From: Myxococcales bacterium
Lineage (GTDB): Bacteria; Myxococcota; B64-G9
Reading direction: 5' to 3'
DNA length: 64,000 bases
Assembly (NCBI GenBank): GCA_012798435.1
Contig: JAAZNF010000087.1
Location: 1-64,000, forward strand
Shown: piece by piece, positions 44,701 to 53,898 of the stretch
Layout of the letters: every line of letters starts with the position of its first letter
Position numbering within the stretch: position 1 is the stretch's first letter
Notes under the pieces: generated by a model
What the model was told of the DNA's origin: nothing
Seen by the model: the letters and a program-made list of their open reading frames with translations, nothing else
Database searches by the model: none
Position numbers and translations under genes: made by a program

Positions 44701-44958
44701 TCCGTCACCTGGGGCGGCGCACTCGCCGCCGACGACCAGATCCGCATCCGGGCGCGTTCCGCCGCCACCCAGGGCGGGCTGGCCTCCGCCGGCTGGTCGC
44801 CGTACCACGACACCGACTTCCTCCAGCCCAGCCCCTGGACGGCCAGCCTGCAGGGGGAGATCCCGCGCGGGCGCTGGGTGCAGATCGAGGTCACCCTCAC
44901 CACCCAGGACGACGTCTCGCCCGTCTTCTCCAGCCTGGCGGTCCACTGGCAATACTGA
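41743..44958 (+). CDS. MopE-repeat and beta-propeller surface lipoprotein
   Basis: 1071 residues. Lipobox GLAWAC, two or three small Cys-rich DGQVC/DGACV units, then nine metal-binding repeats of the CDGLDNDCDGLTDE type (about 140-590), as in MopE of Methylococcus, which bind calcium or copper. The second half is an NHL/Vgb-like six-bladed propeller (DNSVWVGNRG, DGNGFLWIATLNNGAL, VDQNNNVWLGNW, VDHQGNIWVAEWS) and a short beta-sandwich tail. It probably binds a ligand or carbohydrate at the cell surface. AGAGGTG precedes the ATG; a promoter lies about 40 bases upstream. Confidence 0.82.
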   Translation: MRTKMTRFGWLLMAIGLAWACSSSTPPGVKRCQESSECPDGQVCSHGACHKPCTGPADCPAPEICIDGACVVPCDEDDDCPTGYECGPDGVCVPEIVDVDGGTDGDADGGACVDRDGDGYGDGCPRGRDCNDDDASIHPGATEDCHDGIDNNCDGKSDAADPACACRQGDSRSCYGGPAGTENRGVCRSGISRCGPDGVFGPCAGERLPTENPEASCDGLDNDCDGETDEGLLNRCGTCAPSNDQLVELCGNGLDDNCDGQIDENCDCDPNCECDPQNPGYNCVCHPPTHQPCYSGPVNTLGFGECRGGFHDCVEQAGGGYAWNECSGEVLPGQECAGGAADGKDNDCDGMTDEDCLPDADQDGHSPPLDCDDNDPAVYPGAAELCNERDDNCNGLTDEGVQNACGTCGAVGPEVCGDGLDNDCNGEVDDGCGGCLGSEVMPCYRGPPETVGHGSCKYGEMKCDGEFWGPCQGDVTPEREVCDGADNDCDDETDERWAGGANPCGYCEWEEVCDGTDNDCDGLTDEELRNACGDCLPVPEETACDGLDNDCDGLTDEGLLNACGTCGDSCFEQSWGGPGNGDQWSQGTADGVSNNTDPDSLMLDSTTLSPHFIWIAGTTTICNAANGCLSDPPCYSGQDCHVVRKFDTRTNELMGIYSSWGWSPSRTAVAVDNSVWVGNRGCQNNLSNCDSDDPRHGNAAHLDVEGNLICRADVSCGTDGVAVRAVTIDKAGDAWLGCWQDGHIYQYSGSEVDNTQDPPRCVRKRDVNLGGSRAYGAAVDGNGFLWIATLNNGALKKINTATGEIVLSVSPGVQTYGVAVDQNNNVWLGNWSGNATGVVRVNGETGEFTLVPRSQGTLTGQSRGVAVDHQGNIWVAEWSNRAVSKYAPDGTHLGQFSLPANNSCNPLGMAIDFDNVIWAINYRDDATTICNANKLDVNGNLLDSFPVGTRPYTYSDMTGYQLRTVTLKHGTWTVDFDSGYANAQWDSVTWGGALAADDQIRIRARSAATQGGLASAGWSPYHDTDFLQPSPWTASLQGEIPRGRWVQIEVTLTTQDDVSPVFSSLAVHWQY

Positions 44959-44980
44959 GCGATACCCGCGCCAAGATCGT

Positions 44981-45754
44981 CTAGCGTTGGCGGCGCCGGC
45001 CCCGCGGCTGGTTGGGCGTCGGCGGGCCGCCGTGCGAGGCGATGAAGAGATCCATGCGGTGCAGGATGCCGCGCAGCATCTGGAGCTCGCGGCGCGAGGG
45101 CCGGGCGCGCGCGAGCAGCAGCCGCAGCGCGTCCAGCGCCAGCGATGGGTTCTGGGCGTTGAGGAAGTCGAGGTTCCCCAGGGTGAACCGGGCGTGCGCG
45201 ATGAGCCCCTCGAGCTCCCCGGCCGGCGCCGTCTCTTCCAGCGGGAGCGCGGAACCTGCGGCGTGCCGGTCTTCACGCCGGATCTCCCATAGCAGCACCG
45301 CCACGGCGTGGGAGAGGTTGAGCACCGGGTAGCCGTCATCGGCCGGGATCCGGATCAACTCGTGGCACAGGGCCAGATCCGGGTTGGCGAGGCCGGTCCG
45401 TTCGGGGCCGAACACCAGCGCCACCCGTTCCGGGGCCGCGGCGCGCAGGCGCTCGGCGGCGGCGGGTGGGGCGAGGAACGGCCGGCGCTCGGGGTTGTCC
45501 CGCTGGCGCGCGGTGGTGCCGAACACGAGCTGCGCGTCCGCGATCGCTTCCGCCAGTGTGTCGAAGCGCGCCGCGCGATCCAGCAGGGGGCGGGCGTGTA
45601 CCGCCAGGATCCGTGCCTCGCGGGCGTCGAACGCCGGCCGCACCAGGCGCAGATCCTGAAAGCCAAAGTTGGCCATGACGCGGGCGCAGCCACCCACGTT
45701 GCCGCCCTCGGCGGGCTCGACCAGCACCACCGCCACCCTCGCAGGCGGGCTCAC
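44981..45754 (-). CDS. SpoU/TrmJ-type tRNA/rRNA ribose methyltransferase
   Basis: 257 residues with the trefoil-knot methyltransferase motifs: EPAEGGNVGGCARVMANFGF (motif 1), VFGPERTGLANPDLALCHEL (motif 2) and PVLNLSHAVAVLLWEI (motif 3). It 2'-O-methylates ribose using SAM. Motifs and length match TrmJ, which modifies tRNA position 32, but the exact target is inferred. A C-terminal helical extension is typical. Start is coupled to the upstream GspF-like gene by a 4-base overlap. Confidence 0.88.
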   Translation of the reverse strand: MSPPARVAVVLVEPAEGGNVGGCARVMANFGFQDLRLVRPAFDAREARILAVHARPLLDRAARFDTLAEAIADAQLVFGTTARQRDNPERRPFLAPPAAAERLRAAAPERVALVFGPERTGLANPDLALCHELIRIPADDGYPVLNLSHAVAVLLWEIRREDRHAAGSALPLEETAPAGELEGLIAHARFTLGNLDFLNAQNPSLALDALRLLLARARPSRRELQMLRGILHRMDLFIASHGGPPTPNQPRGRRRQR

Positions 45755-46971
45755 CTCAAGATCTCCCGCAATTCGGGCGGCACCGTGCCACCGCCGGCCT
45801 CGCGCAACAGCTTCTCCATTTGCTCGCCGGTTCCAGAGAGGATGCCGCGGTACTCGGCGAACACGCTCCAGGCCACATACAGGTACACCAGCAGCAACAC
45901 TCCGACGGCGAAGAGTTGCACCGCCACCTGGACCCGGTGCAGGTAGGCTCCCTCCTGAAGGCGCGCCTGTTGCTCGAGGACCTCCGAGAGCTTGCCGGCC
46001 GCCTCGCCGCTCGTCACCGCCGCCATGCCGGCCTCGTCGAGAAACTCCGCTTCCGAGAGCGCCTGCCCCAGGGTGGCACCCTCGCGCACCCGGCGCGCCG
46101 CGCGCTCGGTCCGCGACTCGATCCAGGCGTCGCCGGTGGCGCGGGCCGCGAGCTCCAGGGAGGCGAACACCTCCAGCCCCGCTTCATTCGCCATGGCCAG
46201 GTGCCGGGTGAACAGGAGCTGGCTCCGGGCGCGGCGCATGGCGCCCAAAATCGGCAGGCGCCGCACCAGGGCCGAGAAGTTCTCCTCGCCCAGGAGCCGG
46301 CGGAAAAGCCAGGGGACGCCCCACCCGACACAGACGATGCCTAGCGTCGAGAGCACCGCCGGCACCAGCGAGGCGCTCAGGTACGAACCGAGGCCGCCGG
46401 TCACCAGCCGGGAGAGCGGCAACAGGAAAAACGACAGGTAGAAGAGGATGGCCGGGTACAGGCAGGCGCGGATCATCTGCCGGCGCAGAGCCAGACGCCA
46501 TTCCAGGACCTGTGCGATGGTCCGCGCCACCGCGGGCAGCGAGCCGGTCCGCTCGCCCACCTCGACCAGGATGCGTTCCTCGCGCGCGAAGACCTCGGGC
46601 GCCGTCGCCGCCGCTGCTCCCAGCTGGGCGCCCCGTTCCAACTCGGCGCGGACCCGGCCCAGGGCGCGGGACAGCGCGTCGGGCCGCCGCTCGAAGTGGC
46701 GCAACGACTCGACGATGGGAAGGCCGGCCTCCAGCAAAAAGCTCCATTGGCCGAAGAACGCGGCCCGTCGAGCCGCGCCGATGCCCCGGCCCCAGGATGC
46801 GGCCGGCCGGGCCCCGGGTGGGGTATCCTGCGCGGGAGGAGGGATCTTGGGTGCCGGGGAGGCGGGGCGCGGCCCCTGGGCCGGACGGGGACGGAACTTG
46901 GCCATCACCACGCCGCAGAAGGGGCACTCCGGACCGTCTGGAACTTCCTTGTGGCAACGAGGACAAAGCAT
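45751..46971 (-). CDS. Zinc ribbon fused to GspF/PilC-like membrane protein
   Basis: 406 residues. The N-terminal zinc ribbon (CPRC-x8-CPFC, residues 3-19) is followed by a Pro/Ala linker and a GspF/PilC-type domain: FFGQWSFLLEAGLPIVESL, TGSLPAVARTIAQVL, membrane segments near 195-215 and 235-255, a second copy with FTRHLAMANEAGLEVFASL and SGEAAGKLSEVLEQQARL, and a final membrane helix. GspF/PilC is the platform protein of type II secretion and type IV pili, normally beside the ATPase and pseudopilins; none is adjacent. The zinc ribbon fusion is unusual. The start at 46971 places the ribbon first. Confidence 0.75.
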   Translation of the reverse strand: MLCPRCHKEVPDGPECPFCGVVMAKFRPRPAQGPRPASPAPKIPPPAQDTPPGARPAASWGRGIGAARRAAFFGQWSFLLEAGLPIVESLRHFERRPDALSRALGRVRAELERGAQLGAAAATAPEVFAREERILVEVGERTGSLPAVARTIAQVLEWRLALRRQMIRACLYPAILFYLSFFLLPLSRLVTGGLGSYLSASLVPAVLSTLGIVCVGWGVPWLFRRLLGEENFSALVRRLPILGAMRRARSQLLFTRHLAMANEAGLEVFASLELAARATGDAWIESRTERAARRVREGATLGQALSEAEFLDEAGMAAVTSGEAAGKLSEVLEQQARLQEGAYLHRVQVAVQLFAVGVLLLVYLYVAWSVFAEYRGILSGTGEQMEKLLREAGGGTVPPELREILR

Positions 46972-47080
46972 GTGTGTCCCGGCTCCGTCGGACCGAGAGG
47001 AGAGTAGCACGGATCCTCTTGCATTCGAAAAAAAATGGTGTATGTTACTCCGCCCTTTGGCGGGAAGGAGGTCGGATTCC

Positions 47081-47701
47081 ATGCTCATCGAAATCAACCC
47101 CACCCATCCGCAGCCGCGGCTGGTGCGCCGGGTCGTCGAGGCCCTGGCGCAGGGCGCGGTCATCGCCTATCCCACGGACACGGTGTACGGCATCGGCTGC
47201 GACATCTTCTCCAAGTCCGGCATCGAGCGCATCTACCAACTCAAGGATCGCAGCCGCAAGAAGCCGCTGTCCTTCGTGTGCGCGGATCTTCGAGACATCA
47301 GCCGTTACGCCCAGGTGTCGGACGCGGCCTTCCGCATCATGAAGCGCTTCTTGCCCGGGCCGTATACCTTCATCCTCGAGGCCACCAAGGAGGTGCCGCG
47401 CATCATGATGTCCAAGCGGCGCACGGTGGGCATCCGCGTGCCCAACCACCCGGTGTGCCTGGCCCTGGTTCGCGAGCTCATGCACCCCATCATCTCCACC
47501 AGCGCCAACATCAGCTCCGAGGATCCCTTGTGTCACCCCAAGGAGATCCACGACAAGTTCGGCAAGGTGCTGGACCTGGTGATCGACGGTGGCTTGTTGC
47601 CCAACCAGCCCTCCACGGTGATCGACCTGACCGGCGAGGCGCCCTATGTGGTACGCGAGGGCAAGGGCCCGGTGGACTGGCTGAACCAGTCCGTGGCCTG
47701 A
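47081..47701 (+). CDS. Sua5/YciO/YrdC family protein (threonylcarbamoyl-AMP synthase-like)
   Basis: 206 residues, single YrdC domain: AYPTDTVYGIGCD, KDRSRKKPLSFVC with the substrate-binding KxR/SxxN pattern, FLPGPYTFIL, TVGIRVPNHP and ISTSANISSE. The family makes threonylcarbamoyl-AMP for the t6A modification of ANN-reading tRNAs; this length and sequence lean to the YciO subgroup, whose role is less certain. AAGGAGG at 47065-47071 fixes the start. A tRNA gene follows on the same strand about 280 bases later. Confidence 0.85.
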   Translation: MLIEINPTHPQPRLVRRVVEALAQGAVIAYPTDTVYGIGCDIFSKSGIERIYQLKDRSRKKPLSFVCADLRDISRYAQVSDAAFRIMKRFLPGPYTFILEATKEVPRIMMSKRRTVGIRVPNHPVCLALVRELMHPIISTSANISSEDPLCHPKEIHDKFGKVLDLVIDGGLLPNQPSTVIDLTGEAPYVVREGKGPVDWLNQSVA

Positions 47702-47883
47702 GCCCGCCCCCCCCCTGCGAGTGCCTCTGGCGGCGATGCCGAAAGAGCAAGCGCGGCCAGACGAGACCTTCCCAATCGTCGAGTCATTCTGGTGTGGAGT
47801 TCGGGCAGGTTCGCGCAAGGCGCATCCGCCCGCGCTGGTTCTGGTGGCCCCGTTTCACGTTGCGAACTGACGCAGGCAAATGC

Positions 47884-47912
47884 TTGACAGGGATGGGGCA
47901 AGGTGCTAAACG
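47884..47912 (+). promoter_or_regulatory. Possible promoter of tRNA-Ala
   Basis: TTGACA (47884-47889) and TAAACG (47907-47912) are 17 bases apart, about 70 bases upstream of the tRNA. The -35 is perfect, the -10 weak. Nothing else is recognised between 47702 and the tRNA. Confidence 0.4.
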
Positions 47913-47980
47913 GGTTGCCCCGTCGGCGCCGCGTTCTGGCCGGCGGACGGTGCAGGTGGCTCGTTGACAATCCGTGTCTT

Positions 47981-48053
<73 letters not shown>

Positions 48054-48056
48054 CTG

Positions 48057-48096
48057 AAAGAAGCCGGTTCCGTCGTCTGGACCGGCTTCTTTTTTA
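48057..48096. terminator. Rho-independent terminator, probably bidirectional
   Basis: AAGAAGCCGGT and ACCGGCTTCTT form a stem with a 12-base loop followed by a T-run on the plus strand, and preceded by an A-run that gives a T-run on the minus strand. It ends the tRNA and overlaps the stop of the leftward amidohydrolase gene. Confidence 0.85.
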
Positions 48097-51000
48097 GCGG
48101 CCGGCGGCGTTGGGCGCTCCCGGCGTGGGCGTGTTGACGAAGCGCCAGTCGGCGGCGGCGTTGTCGGTGTCCGCGTGATCGGGGATGCGCGCTATCGAGC
48201 TGACGGCGGTGTTGCTGTCGGCCCCGGATGCGGGGGAACCCTCCACCAGGCTTACGGTTCCCACGCCGGGGATGGCCACCGCGGTGATGCTGCCTTCGTA
48301 GGAGAGCGCGTCCACCAGAATACCCGCGTTGGTGTCCACCAGGGCCAGCCCGTCCGGGGCGCCGTTCTGGATGTAGTCGCTGCCGCTGCCCAGGCTGATG
48401 AAGAGGGTCTCCGGCGGTAGGGAGGCCTGGACCGAGTCTGCTCCCACCACCAGGTATTGATCGGCGCCCAGGCTCCCCGCCACCGACAGGTTCAGCGTGC
48501 GGTAGATCGAGGGCGGGTTGGTGCCGCCGTTGACCAGGATCAGGGAGAAGCCGTTGAGGTCCAGCGCCCTCCCTGTGCCGTTGTAGAGTTCGCACCACTC
48601 CGCGTTGTCTGTCCCCACCTGGTCGTAATCCACCTCGTTGATGACGAATCCCCCGGTGCCTCCGGGCACGACCGTGACCGGCGTGTCGACGGAGCCCGCC
48701 GCCGTGGAGGCGGTGAGCGTGGTCGCACCCTCGGCCAGGCCCGAGGCGGAGAACGTCGCCGTGAAGCTCCCCGCCAGCGCAATCGCCGTGGCCGGGACGG
48801 AGACCAACGAGGGATCGCCGGCGCTGAGGGCGACGGTGCAACCTCCCGACGGGGCCGGGACATCCAGGCTCACCGAAAACTCCAGCGAGCCCCCCAAGGG
48901 GATGGCCGCGTTCGCCGGCAGCAGGGCCACGGGCGCCGGCACCCGATCCGCGGCCAGCACCTGCACCTCGGCGACAAACTGGTCGGGATCCAGCGTGGCG
49001 GTGACGGACACGGTGTCCGCTCCGCTCGCCAGGCCCGTGAGCGGTACGGCCACCTGCCGCGCTCCCTCGGGGACGGTGACCGCAGCCGGCGCGTCCAGGC
49101 GGTTCGGATCGGAGACGGCGATGGCCACGGTGGTGCCGCCTTGACCGACCGGCGAGGGGCGGTCCAGGGTGACGAGGAGTTCGGGGCTCGAGCCGGTCTG
49201 GCCCTCGTACACGTACACCGGGCTGGGCCCGAGGCCGGTGAGCCGCGGCGGGGTGGTGCTGCGGAAGACGACGTCGAAGACGTCGCGTGGCTCGACCTTG
49301 GAGTCGTTGTTGGCGTAGCGCAGGATGCCGGTGACGTCGAGCCGGTCACCGAGTTGCGGGAAGGGCGTGGTGAGGTACATGAAGTCATTGACCCGCAACG
49401 AATTGTCGAGAACGTATTCGTTTGTGGGGTCGGTGTCGCCGGCGCCGGCCGGAGGGTTGAGCGCGGTGACCTGGCCATCGCTCACCTTCACCAGGACACC
49501 TTCATAAGCAGCCGCCAGGCTGCCGCCGGTCGCCACGTCGGAGGGAAGCACCGCTACCGGCTGCGGCAGCGGCTCGCCCTGCGCCAGGATCTGCACCGCG
49601 CTGACGCTGGAAAGCTCGATCTGGCCGTACCAGAGAGTGACCGTGCCTGTCACTCGTACCCGGTCGCCACGGACAGGGATGGGGAATCCACCGGGGTTGG
49701 TCGCGGGCAGGTACACGTAGATACCGCTGAACTGCTCGCGTAGCTGGGGATCCTGCTCGGCCGGCGGTACCTGGAGGAAGAAGCGGGGCGAGGCAACGGC
49801 GGTGGTCACGCCCTGAATGCTCACCACGCTGCCCGCCGGGACCGAACCGTTCTTAACCGCGTAGATGCTGGCCGGGCAGGCGGAGAAGCCGGGGTTGGGA
49901 TCGTTGGGGCATGGATCGCAGGCATCGCCGATGAAGTCCAGGTCGCGATCGGCCTGGTCGGGGTTGGGGATGAGCGGGCAGTTGTCGGCGGCGTTGGGCA
50001 CGCCGTCCCGATCCCGGTCGTTGGGATCGGGCGGGCTGCACGAGGTGGTGTTCGGATCGAGGGGGCAGACGTCGCAGGTGTCCCCCACGCCGTCATCGTC
50101 CTGGTCTCCCTGGAGGCCCTGATCCATGGGCCGGATGGGGTTGAAGACCTCGGGGCAGTTGTCGGCGCTGTTGGGAATGCCGTCGCCGTCGAGATCATCG
50201 GCGCTGGTCGTGCCGTCGTATTCGCCGGGGCGCATGGGCACGCACGACGGTTCGCCGGGCGGATCGTCGCAGAAGAAGAGCCCGTAGGCGGTGGCGTTGG
50301 CGGCCGCCAGCGCGGCGAAACTCTGACCGATCTCGCGCTGGACGCACAGGCTCTTGGGCACGCCGCACACGTCGCCGGGGATGGGCTCGCAGCCCGTCTG
50401 GCCGCCGGGCAACACCGCCATGATGTTGCTGTCCCCGACCAGCGGCAAGCCGGCGCGCAGCACCAGGGCCAGGTCCCCGGGGTTGCCGGCGATCACCGCG
50501 CGGTAGAACTCGCGTCCGGCATGCTCGGCGAAGATGGCGATGTCGGCCACCCGCCCTGGGGTGAGCAGGCCCACCGCGTCGTCGATGGCCAGGATGGAGG
50601 CGGGTTGGGAGGTGGCCATGAGCCACAGCTCCCGATCGGAGAAGAACGAGTTGAAGTGTTGCCGGTTGAGGTAGTCGGCGCAGCGCAGCTCCCGCACCAG
50701 GTTGATGCTGCCGCTGGCGGACCAGTCGGTGCCGACGGCGATGCGCACCCCCTGGGCGGCGAACATGGTGACGGGGGCGGTGTTGCCGTAGAGCGAGACG
50801 TTCGAGCGCGGGGACCACACCAGACCCGCGCCGTCGTCGGCGGTCGCCTGGCCGTCCACCGGCTGCATGCCGACCAGGTGGATGGCGCCGACGTTGCCGG
50901 CGATGAGATCGACACCGCCGGCCTGGGCGCCGCTGAGGCACAAAAACTCGTTGCGGGCCTCAGCGTTCACACCCTCGGCGATGTGGGGCAGGTAGCAGTC

Positions 51001-51945
51001 CGACTGCAGCACGCTGACGCCGTCGATGTCGGGGTAGGCGCAGCTCCCGGTGAGCATGACGCCGGAGCTGTCGCCGAGCGGGAAGGTCTGGGAGTTCACC
51101 GTGCCCTGATTGAGGCCTTGCTGGCTGCCGCCGTCCATGTTGCGCAAGAAGCCGTTGGCCGAGCCGGCACCGGCGATGGTGGTCTCGCCCCCGAGCAGGT
51201 GGCGGATCTCCCCCCAGGCCACCTGCAGCGCGGTGGCGCCGCCGGGGACGGGGATGCGGGTGTGGCCGTTGAGGCCGCGGCGCCACTCGTGGCGATGATC
51301 GTAGCGTTCGGTGCCCCAGTTGCCCGGGGCGTTCTGGGCAAAGGTGAGGTGCTCGTGGGCGTTGATGAGCCCGGGCGAGACGGCACCGCGCGGGCAGGTC
51401 AGGCGCGTGGCGCCCGCCGCCGCGGGCTCTCCGCTGCAGTCGCAGGCGACGCACTGAATCCAGCCCTCGGTGGAGACGAGGATCTGCCCGCCCCGCAGCA
51501 CGCGGTCGGGCGCCAGGATGTCGCCGGTGATGAGCAGGTTTCCGTTGCCCGCGACCGCCTCGCAGGTGCCGCTGGGAAGCGGAGCGAGATCCTGGCACTC
51601 CTCGATCTCACTGGTCCCGCCGTCCCCTCCGTCTCCGCCGTCGGAACCGCCATCCTCGCCTGCATCGGCGCCGCCGTCCTCGGCTTCATCTCCTCCGCCA
51701 TCCGAGCCGCCGTCGATCAATTCATCGCCTCCGTCTTGACCGGCGTCCTCCGCCTCGTCGCCTCCGTCCGGGCCGGTGTCGGTCATGGTATCGCCGCCGC
51801 CGTCCGCCGCGTCCACCGCGGCATCCGCGTCGCCATCACCGTCGCCGTCCGAACCGTCCGGCCGGGGGGAAGAGCCGCCGCAACCTACAGAAGTCACGGT
51901 CAGACTCAAGAAGAAGGCCAACAGCAACAAATGAATTCGCGTCAT
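48094..51945 (-). CDS. Amidohydrolase-like lipoprotein with thrombospondin-3 repeats and lamin-tail domain
   Basis: 1283 residues. Lipobox TSVGC and a long Asp/Gly linker, then an amidohydrolase (about 150-520) with metal-site residues NAHEHL, GAIHLVG and GTDWSAS and the composite beta domain (GRVADIAIFAEHAG). Next come type-3 thrombospondin repeats (DLDGDGIPNSADNCPE, DRDGVPNAADNCP) that bind calcium, an OB-like domain (VRVTGTVTLWYGQIELSSV), Ig-like modules and a C-terminal lamin-tail domain (FVINEVDYDQVGTDNAEW). Probably a surface hydrolase; substrate unknown. GAGAGGA precedes the ATG at 51945. It shares the LTD with the 11913-18553 locus. Confidence 0.8.
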   Translation of the reverse strand: MTRIHLLLLAFFLSLTVTSVGCGGSSPRPDGSDGDGDGDADAAVDAADGGGDTMTDTGPDGGDEAEDAGQDGGDELIDGGSDGGGDEAEDGGADAGEDGGSDGGDGGDGGTSEIEECQDLAPLPSGTCEAVAGNGNLLITGDILAPDRVLRGGQILVSTEGWIQCVACDCSGEPAAAGATRLTCPRGAVSPGLINAHEHLTFAQNAPGNWGTERYDHRHEWRRGLNGHTRIPVPGGATALQVAWGEIRHLLGGETTIAGAGSANGFLRNMDGGSQQGLNQGTVNSQTFPLGDSSGVMLTGSCAYPDIDGVSVLQSDCYLPHIAEGVNAEARNEFLCLSGAQAGGVDLIAGNVGAIHLVGMQPVDGQATADDGAGLVWSPRSNVSLYGNTAPVTMFAAQGVRIAVGTDWSASGSINLVRELRCADYLNRQHFNSFFSDRELWLMATSQPASILAIDDAVGLLTPGRVADIAIFAEHAGREFYRAVIAGNPGDLALVLRAGLPLVGDSNIMAVLPGGQTGCEPIPGDVCGVPKSLCVQREIGQSFAALAAANATAYGLFFCDDPPGEPSCVPMRPGEYDGTTSADDLDGDGIPNSADNCPEVFNPIRPMDQGLQGDQDDDGVGDTCDVCPLDPNTTSCSPPDPNDRDRDGVPNAADNCPLIPNPDQADRDLDFIGDACDPCPNDPNPGFSACPASIYAVKNGSVPAGSVVSIQGVTTAVASPRFFLQVPPAEQDPQLREQFSGIYVYLPATNPGGFPIPVRGDRVRVTGTVTLWYGQIELSSVSAVQILAQGEPLPQPVAVLPSDVATGGSLAAAYEGVLVKVSDGQVTALNPPAGAGDTDPTNEYVLDNSLRVNDFMYLTTPFPQLGDRLDVTGILRYANNDSKVEPRDVFDVVFRSTTPPRLTGLGPSPVYVYEGQTGSSPELLVTLDRPSPVGQGGTTVAIAVSDPNRLDAPAAVTVPEGARQVAVPLTGLASGADTVSVTATLDPDQFVAEVQVLAADRVPAPVALLPANAAIPLGGSLEFSVSLDVPAPSGGCTVALSAGDPSLVSVPATAIALAGSFTATFSASGLAEGATTLTASTAAGSVDTPVTVVPGGTGGFVINEVDYDQVGTDNAEWCELYNGTGRALDLNGFSLILVNGGTNPPSIYRTLNLSVAGSLGADQYLVVGADSVQASLPPETLFISLGSGSDYIQNGAPDGLALVDTNAGILVDALSYEGSITAVAIPGVGTVSLVEGSPASGADSNTAVSSIARIPDHADTDNAAADWRFVNTPTPGAPNAAGR

Positions 51946-52064
51946 GATTTCATCCTCTCTGAACTTGTCCCGGCCCATCCTCACACAATCCTTTCTGGAC
52001 CGCAATCGGTTCGACTGCACGGCAGGCTTGCCCGCGGGGCCGCTTTCGGCGATAACAGCCGGCC

Positions 52065-53861
52065 ATGAGACGGGTGCGCAACTTCTCCATCATCGCCCAC
52101 ATCGATCACGGCAAGTCCACCCTGGCGGATCGTTTCATCCAGCAGGCGGGGCTGGTGAGCGAGCGCGAGCTGGGCGAGCAGATGCTCGACAACCTGGACA
52201 TCGAGCGCGAGCGGGGCATCACCATCAAGAGCCAGACCGTCAACCTGCCCTACACCGCCCCCGACGGGAGCGCCTACGAGCTGAACCTCATCGACACCCC
52301 GGGGCACGTGGACTTCTCCTACGAGGTGTCCCGGGCGCTGGCCTCGTGCGAGGGCGTGCTGCTCTTGGTGGACGCCAGCCAGGGGGTGCAGGCGCAGACG
52401 GTGGCCAACCTGTACGCGGCCCTGGAGCACGACCTGGTCATCCTGCCGGTCATCAACAAGATCGATCTGCCGGTGGCGGACATCCCACGGGCCCGGGAGC
52501 AGATCGAGAGCGACCTCGGGCTGGACGGGAGCGCGGCCTGGCAGGTCTCCGGCAAGACCGGGGTCGGGGTGCCGGAGCTGCTGCAGGCCATCGTGGAGCA
52601 CATCCCTCCGCCGCAAGACAGGAGCCAGGAGCCGCTGCAGGCGCTGATCTTCGATGCGCACTACGACGCCTTCCGCGGCGCGGTAATCAGCTGCCGGGTC
52701 TTCGCGGGCCGCGTCCGGCCGGGAGACGAGATCCGCCTCATGTCCACCGGTCGCAACTACCGCGTCGAGGAGGTGGGCGTGTTCCGCCTCAAGCGGGTTC
52801 CGCGGGAGGAACTGGCCGCCGGCGACGTCGGCTACCTCATCGCGGGCATCAAGACCGTCTCGGACACCCGAGTGGGCGACACCATCACGCTCGCAGAGCA
52901 GCCCGCCGCGGCGCCGCTCCCTGGCTTTCGCGAGATGAAGCCGGTGGTGTTCTCCTCGCTCTACCCGATCGCCTCCGACGATTACCTGTCGTTGGCCGAC
53001 GCGCTGGAGAAGTACAAGCTCAACGATGCCGCGCTGACCTACCAGAAGGACTCCTCCGCCGCGCTGGGGCAGGGTTTTCGCTGCGGGTTTCTCGGCCTGC
53101 TCCACCTCGAGATCGTCCAGGAGCGGCTGGAGCGGGAGTTCGACCAGGCCATCTTGATGACCGCTCCCAGCGTCCAGTACCGCTTCACGCTCAACGACGG
53201 CACCCAGGTCGTCATCGACAACCCGGCGCACTATCCGGATCCGGGCAGCATCCGCAAGGCCGAGGAGCCGTACATCCGCGCCACCATCATCTCGCCGGAC
53301 CGCTACCTGGGCGCGCTGATGAAGCTGTGCCTCGATCGGCGCGGGACCAACTCCGATCTCCAGTTCCTCTCTCCGGGCCGGGCCCAGCTGCGCTTCGACC
53401 TGCCGCTGGGAGAGGTGATCTACGACTTCTACGACCGGCTCAAGTCCGTCACCCAGGGATACGGCTCCTTCGACTACGAACTCATCGATTACCGCGAGAG
53501 CGACCTGTGCAAGCTGGACATCCTGGTGAATGGCGAGCGGGTGGACGCGCTCAGCATCATCGTGTTTCGGGAGCGAGCGCGCGCCCGGGCGCTGGTCGCC
53601 TGCGAGCGGCTCAAGGAGGAGATCCCCCGCCAGCAGTTCAAGATCGCCATCCAGGGGGCCATCGGCGGCCAGATCATCGCCCGCTCCACCGTTCAGCCCT
53701 ACCGCAAGGACGTGACCGCCAAGTGCTACGGTGGGGACGTGACCCGGAAGCGCAAGCTGCTGGAGAAGCAGAAGAAGGGCAAGAAGCGCATGAAACTGGT
53801 GGGCGACGTGGAGATCCCCCAGAGCGCCTTCGTGGCGGTGCTCAAGACCGACGAGGACTGA
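52065..53861 (+). CDS. lepA: Elongation factor 4 (LepA)
   Basis: 598 residues, the exact family length. GTPase motifs: AHIDHGKST (G1), DTPGHVDF (G3), NKIDLP (G4); the LepA-specific C-terminal domain is present with VTQGYGSFDYE and the basic tail KDVTAKCYGGDVTRKRKLLEKQKKGKKRMK. LepA is a ribosomal GTPase affecting elongation and 30S biogenesis under stress. There is no good ribosome site before the ATG. Divergent from the amidohydrolase gene and 37 bases before hemW. Confidence 0.97.
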   Translation: MRRVRNFSIIAHIDHGKSTLADRFIQQAGLVSERELGEQMLDNLDIERERGITIKSQTVNLPYTAPDGSAYELNLIDTPGHVDFSYEVSRALASCEGVLLLVDASQGVQAQTVANLYAALEHDLVILPVINKIDLPVADIPRAREQIESDLGLDGSAAWQVSGKTGVGVPELLQAIVEHIPPPQDRSQEPLQALIFDAHYDAFRGAVISCRVFAGRVRPGDEIRLMSTGRNYRVEEVGVFRLKRVPREELAAGDVGYLIAGIKTVSDTRVGDTITLAEQPAAAPLPGFREMKPVVFSSLYPIASDDYLSLADALEKYKLNDAALTYQKDSSAALGQGFRCGFLGLLHLEIVQERLEREFDQAILMTAPSVQYRFTLNDGTQVVIDNPAHYPDPGSIRKAEEPYIRATIISPDRYLGALMKLCLDRRGTNSDLQFLSPGRAQLRFDLPLGEVIYDFYDRLKSVTQGYGSFDYELIDYRESDLCKLDILVNGERVDALSIIVFRERARARALVACERLKEEIPRQQFKIAIQGAIGGQIIARSTVQPYRKDVTAKCYGGDVTRKRKLLEKQKKGKKRMKLVGDVEIPQSAFVAVLKTDED

Positions 53862-53898
53862 ACCGGATTGTCATGCCACCTGACTGGGGAGCTCGGGC

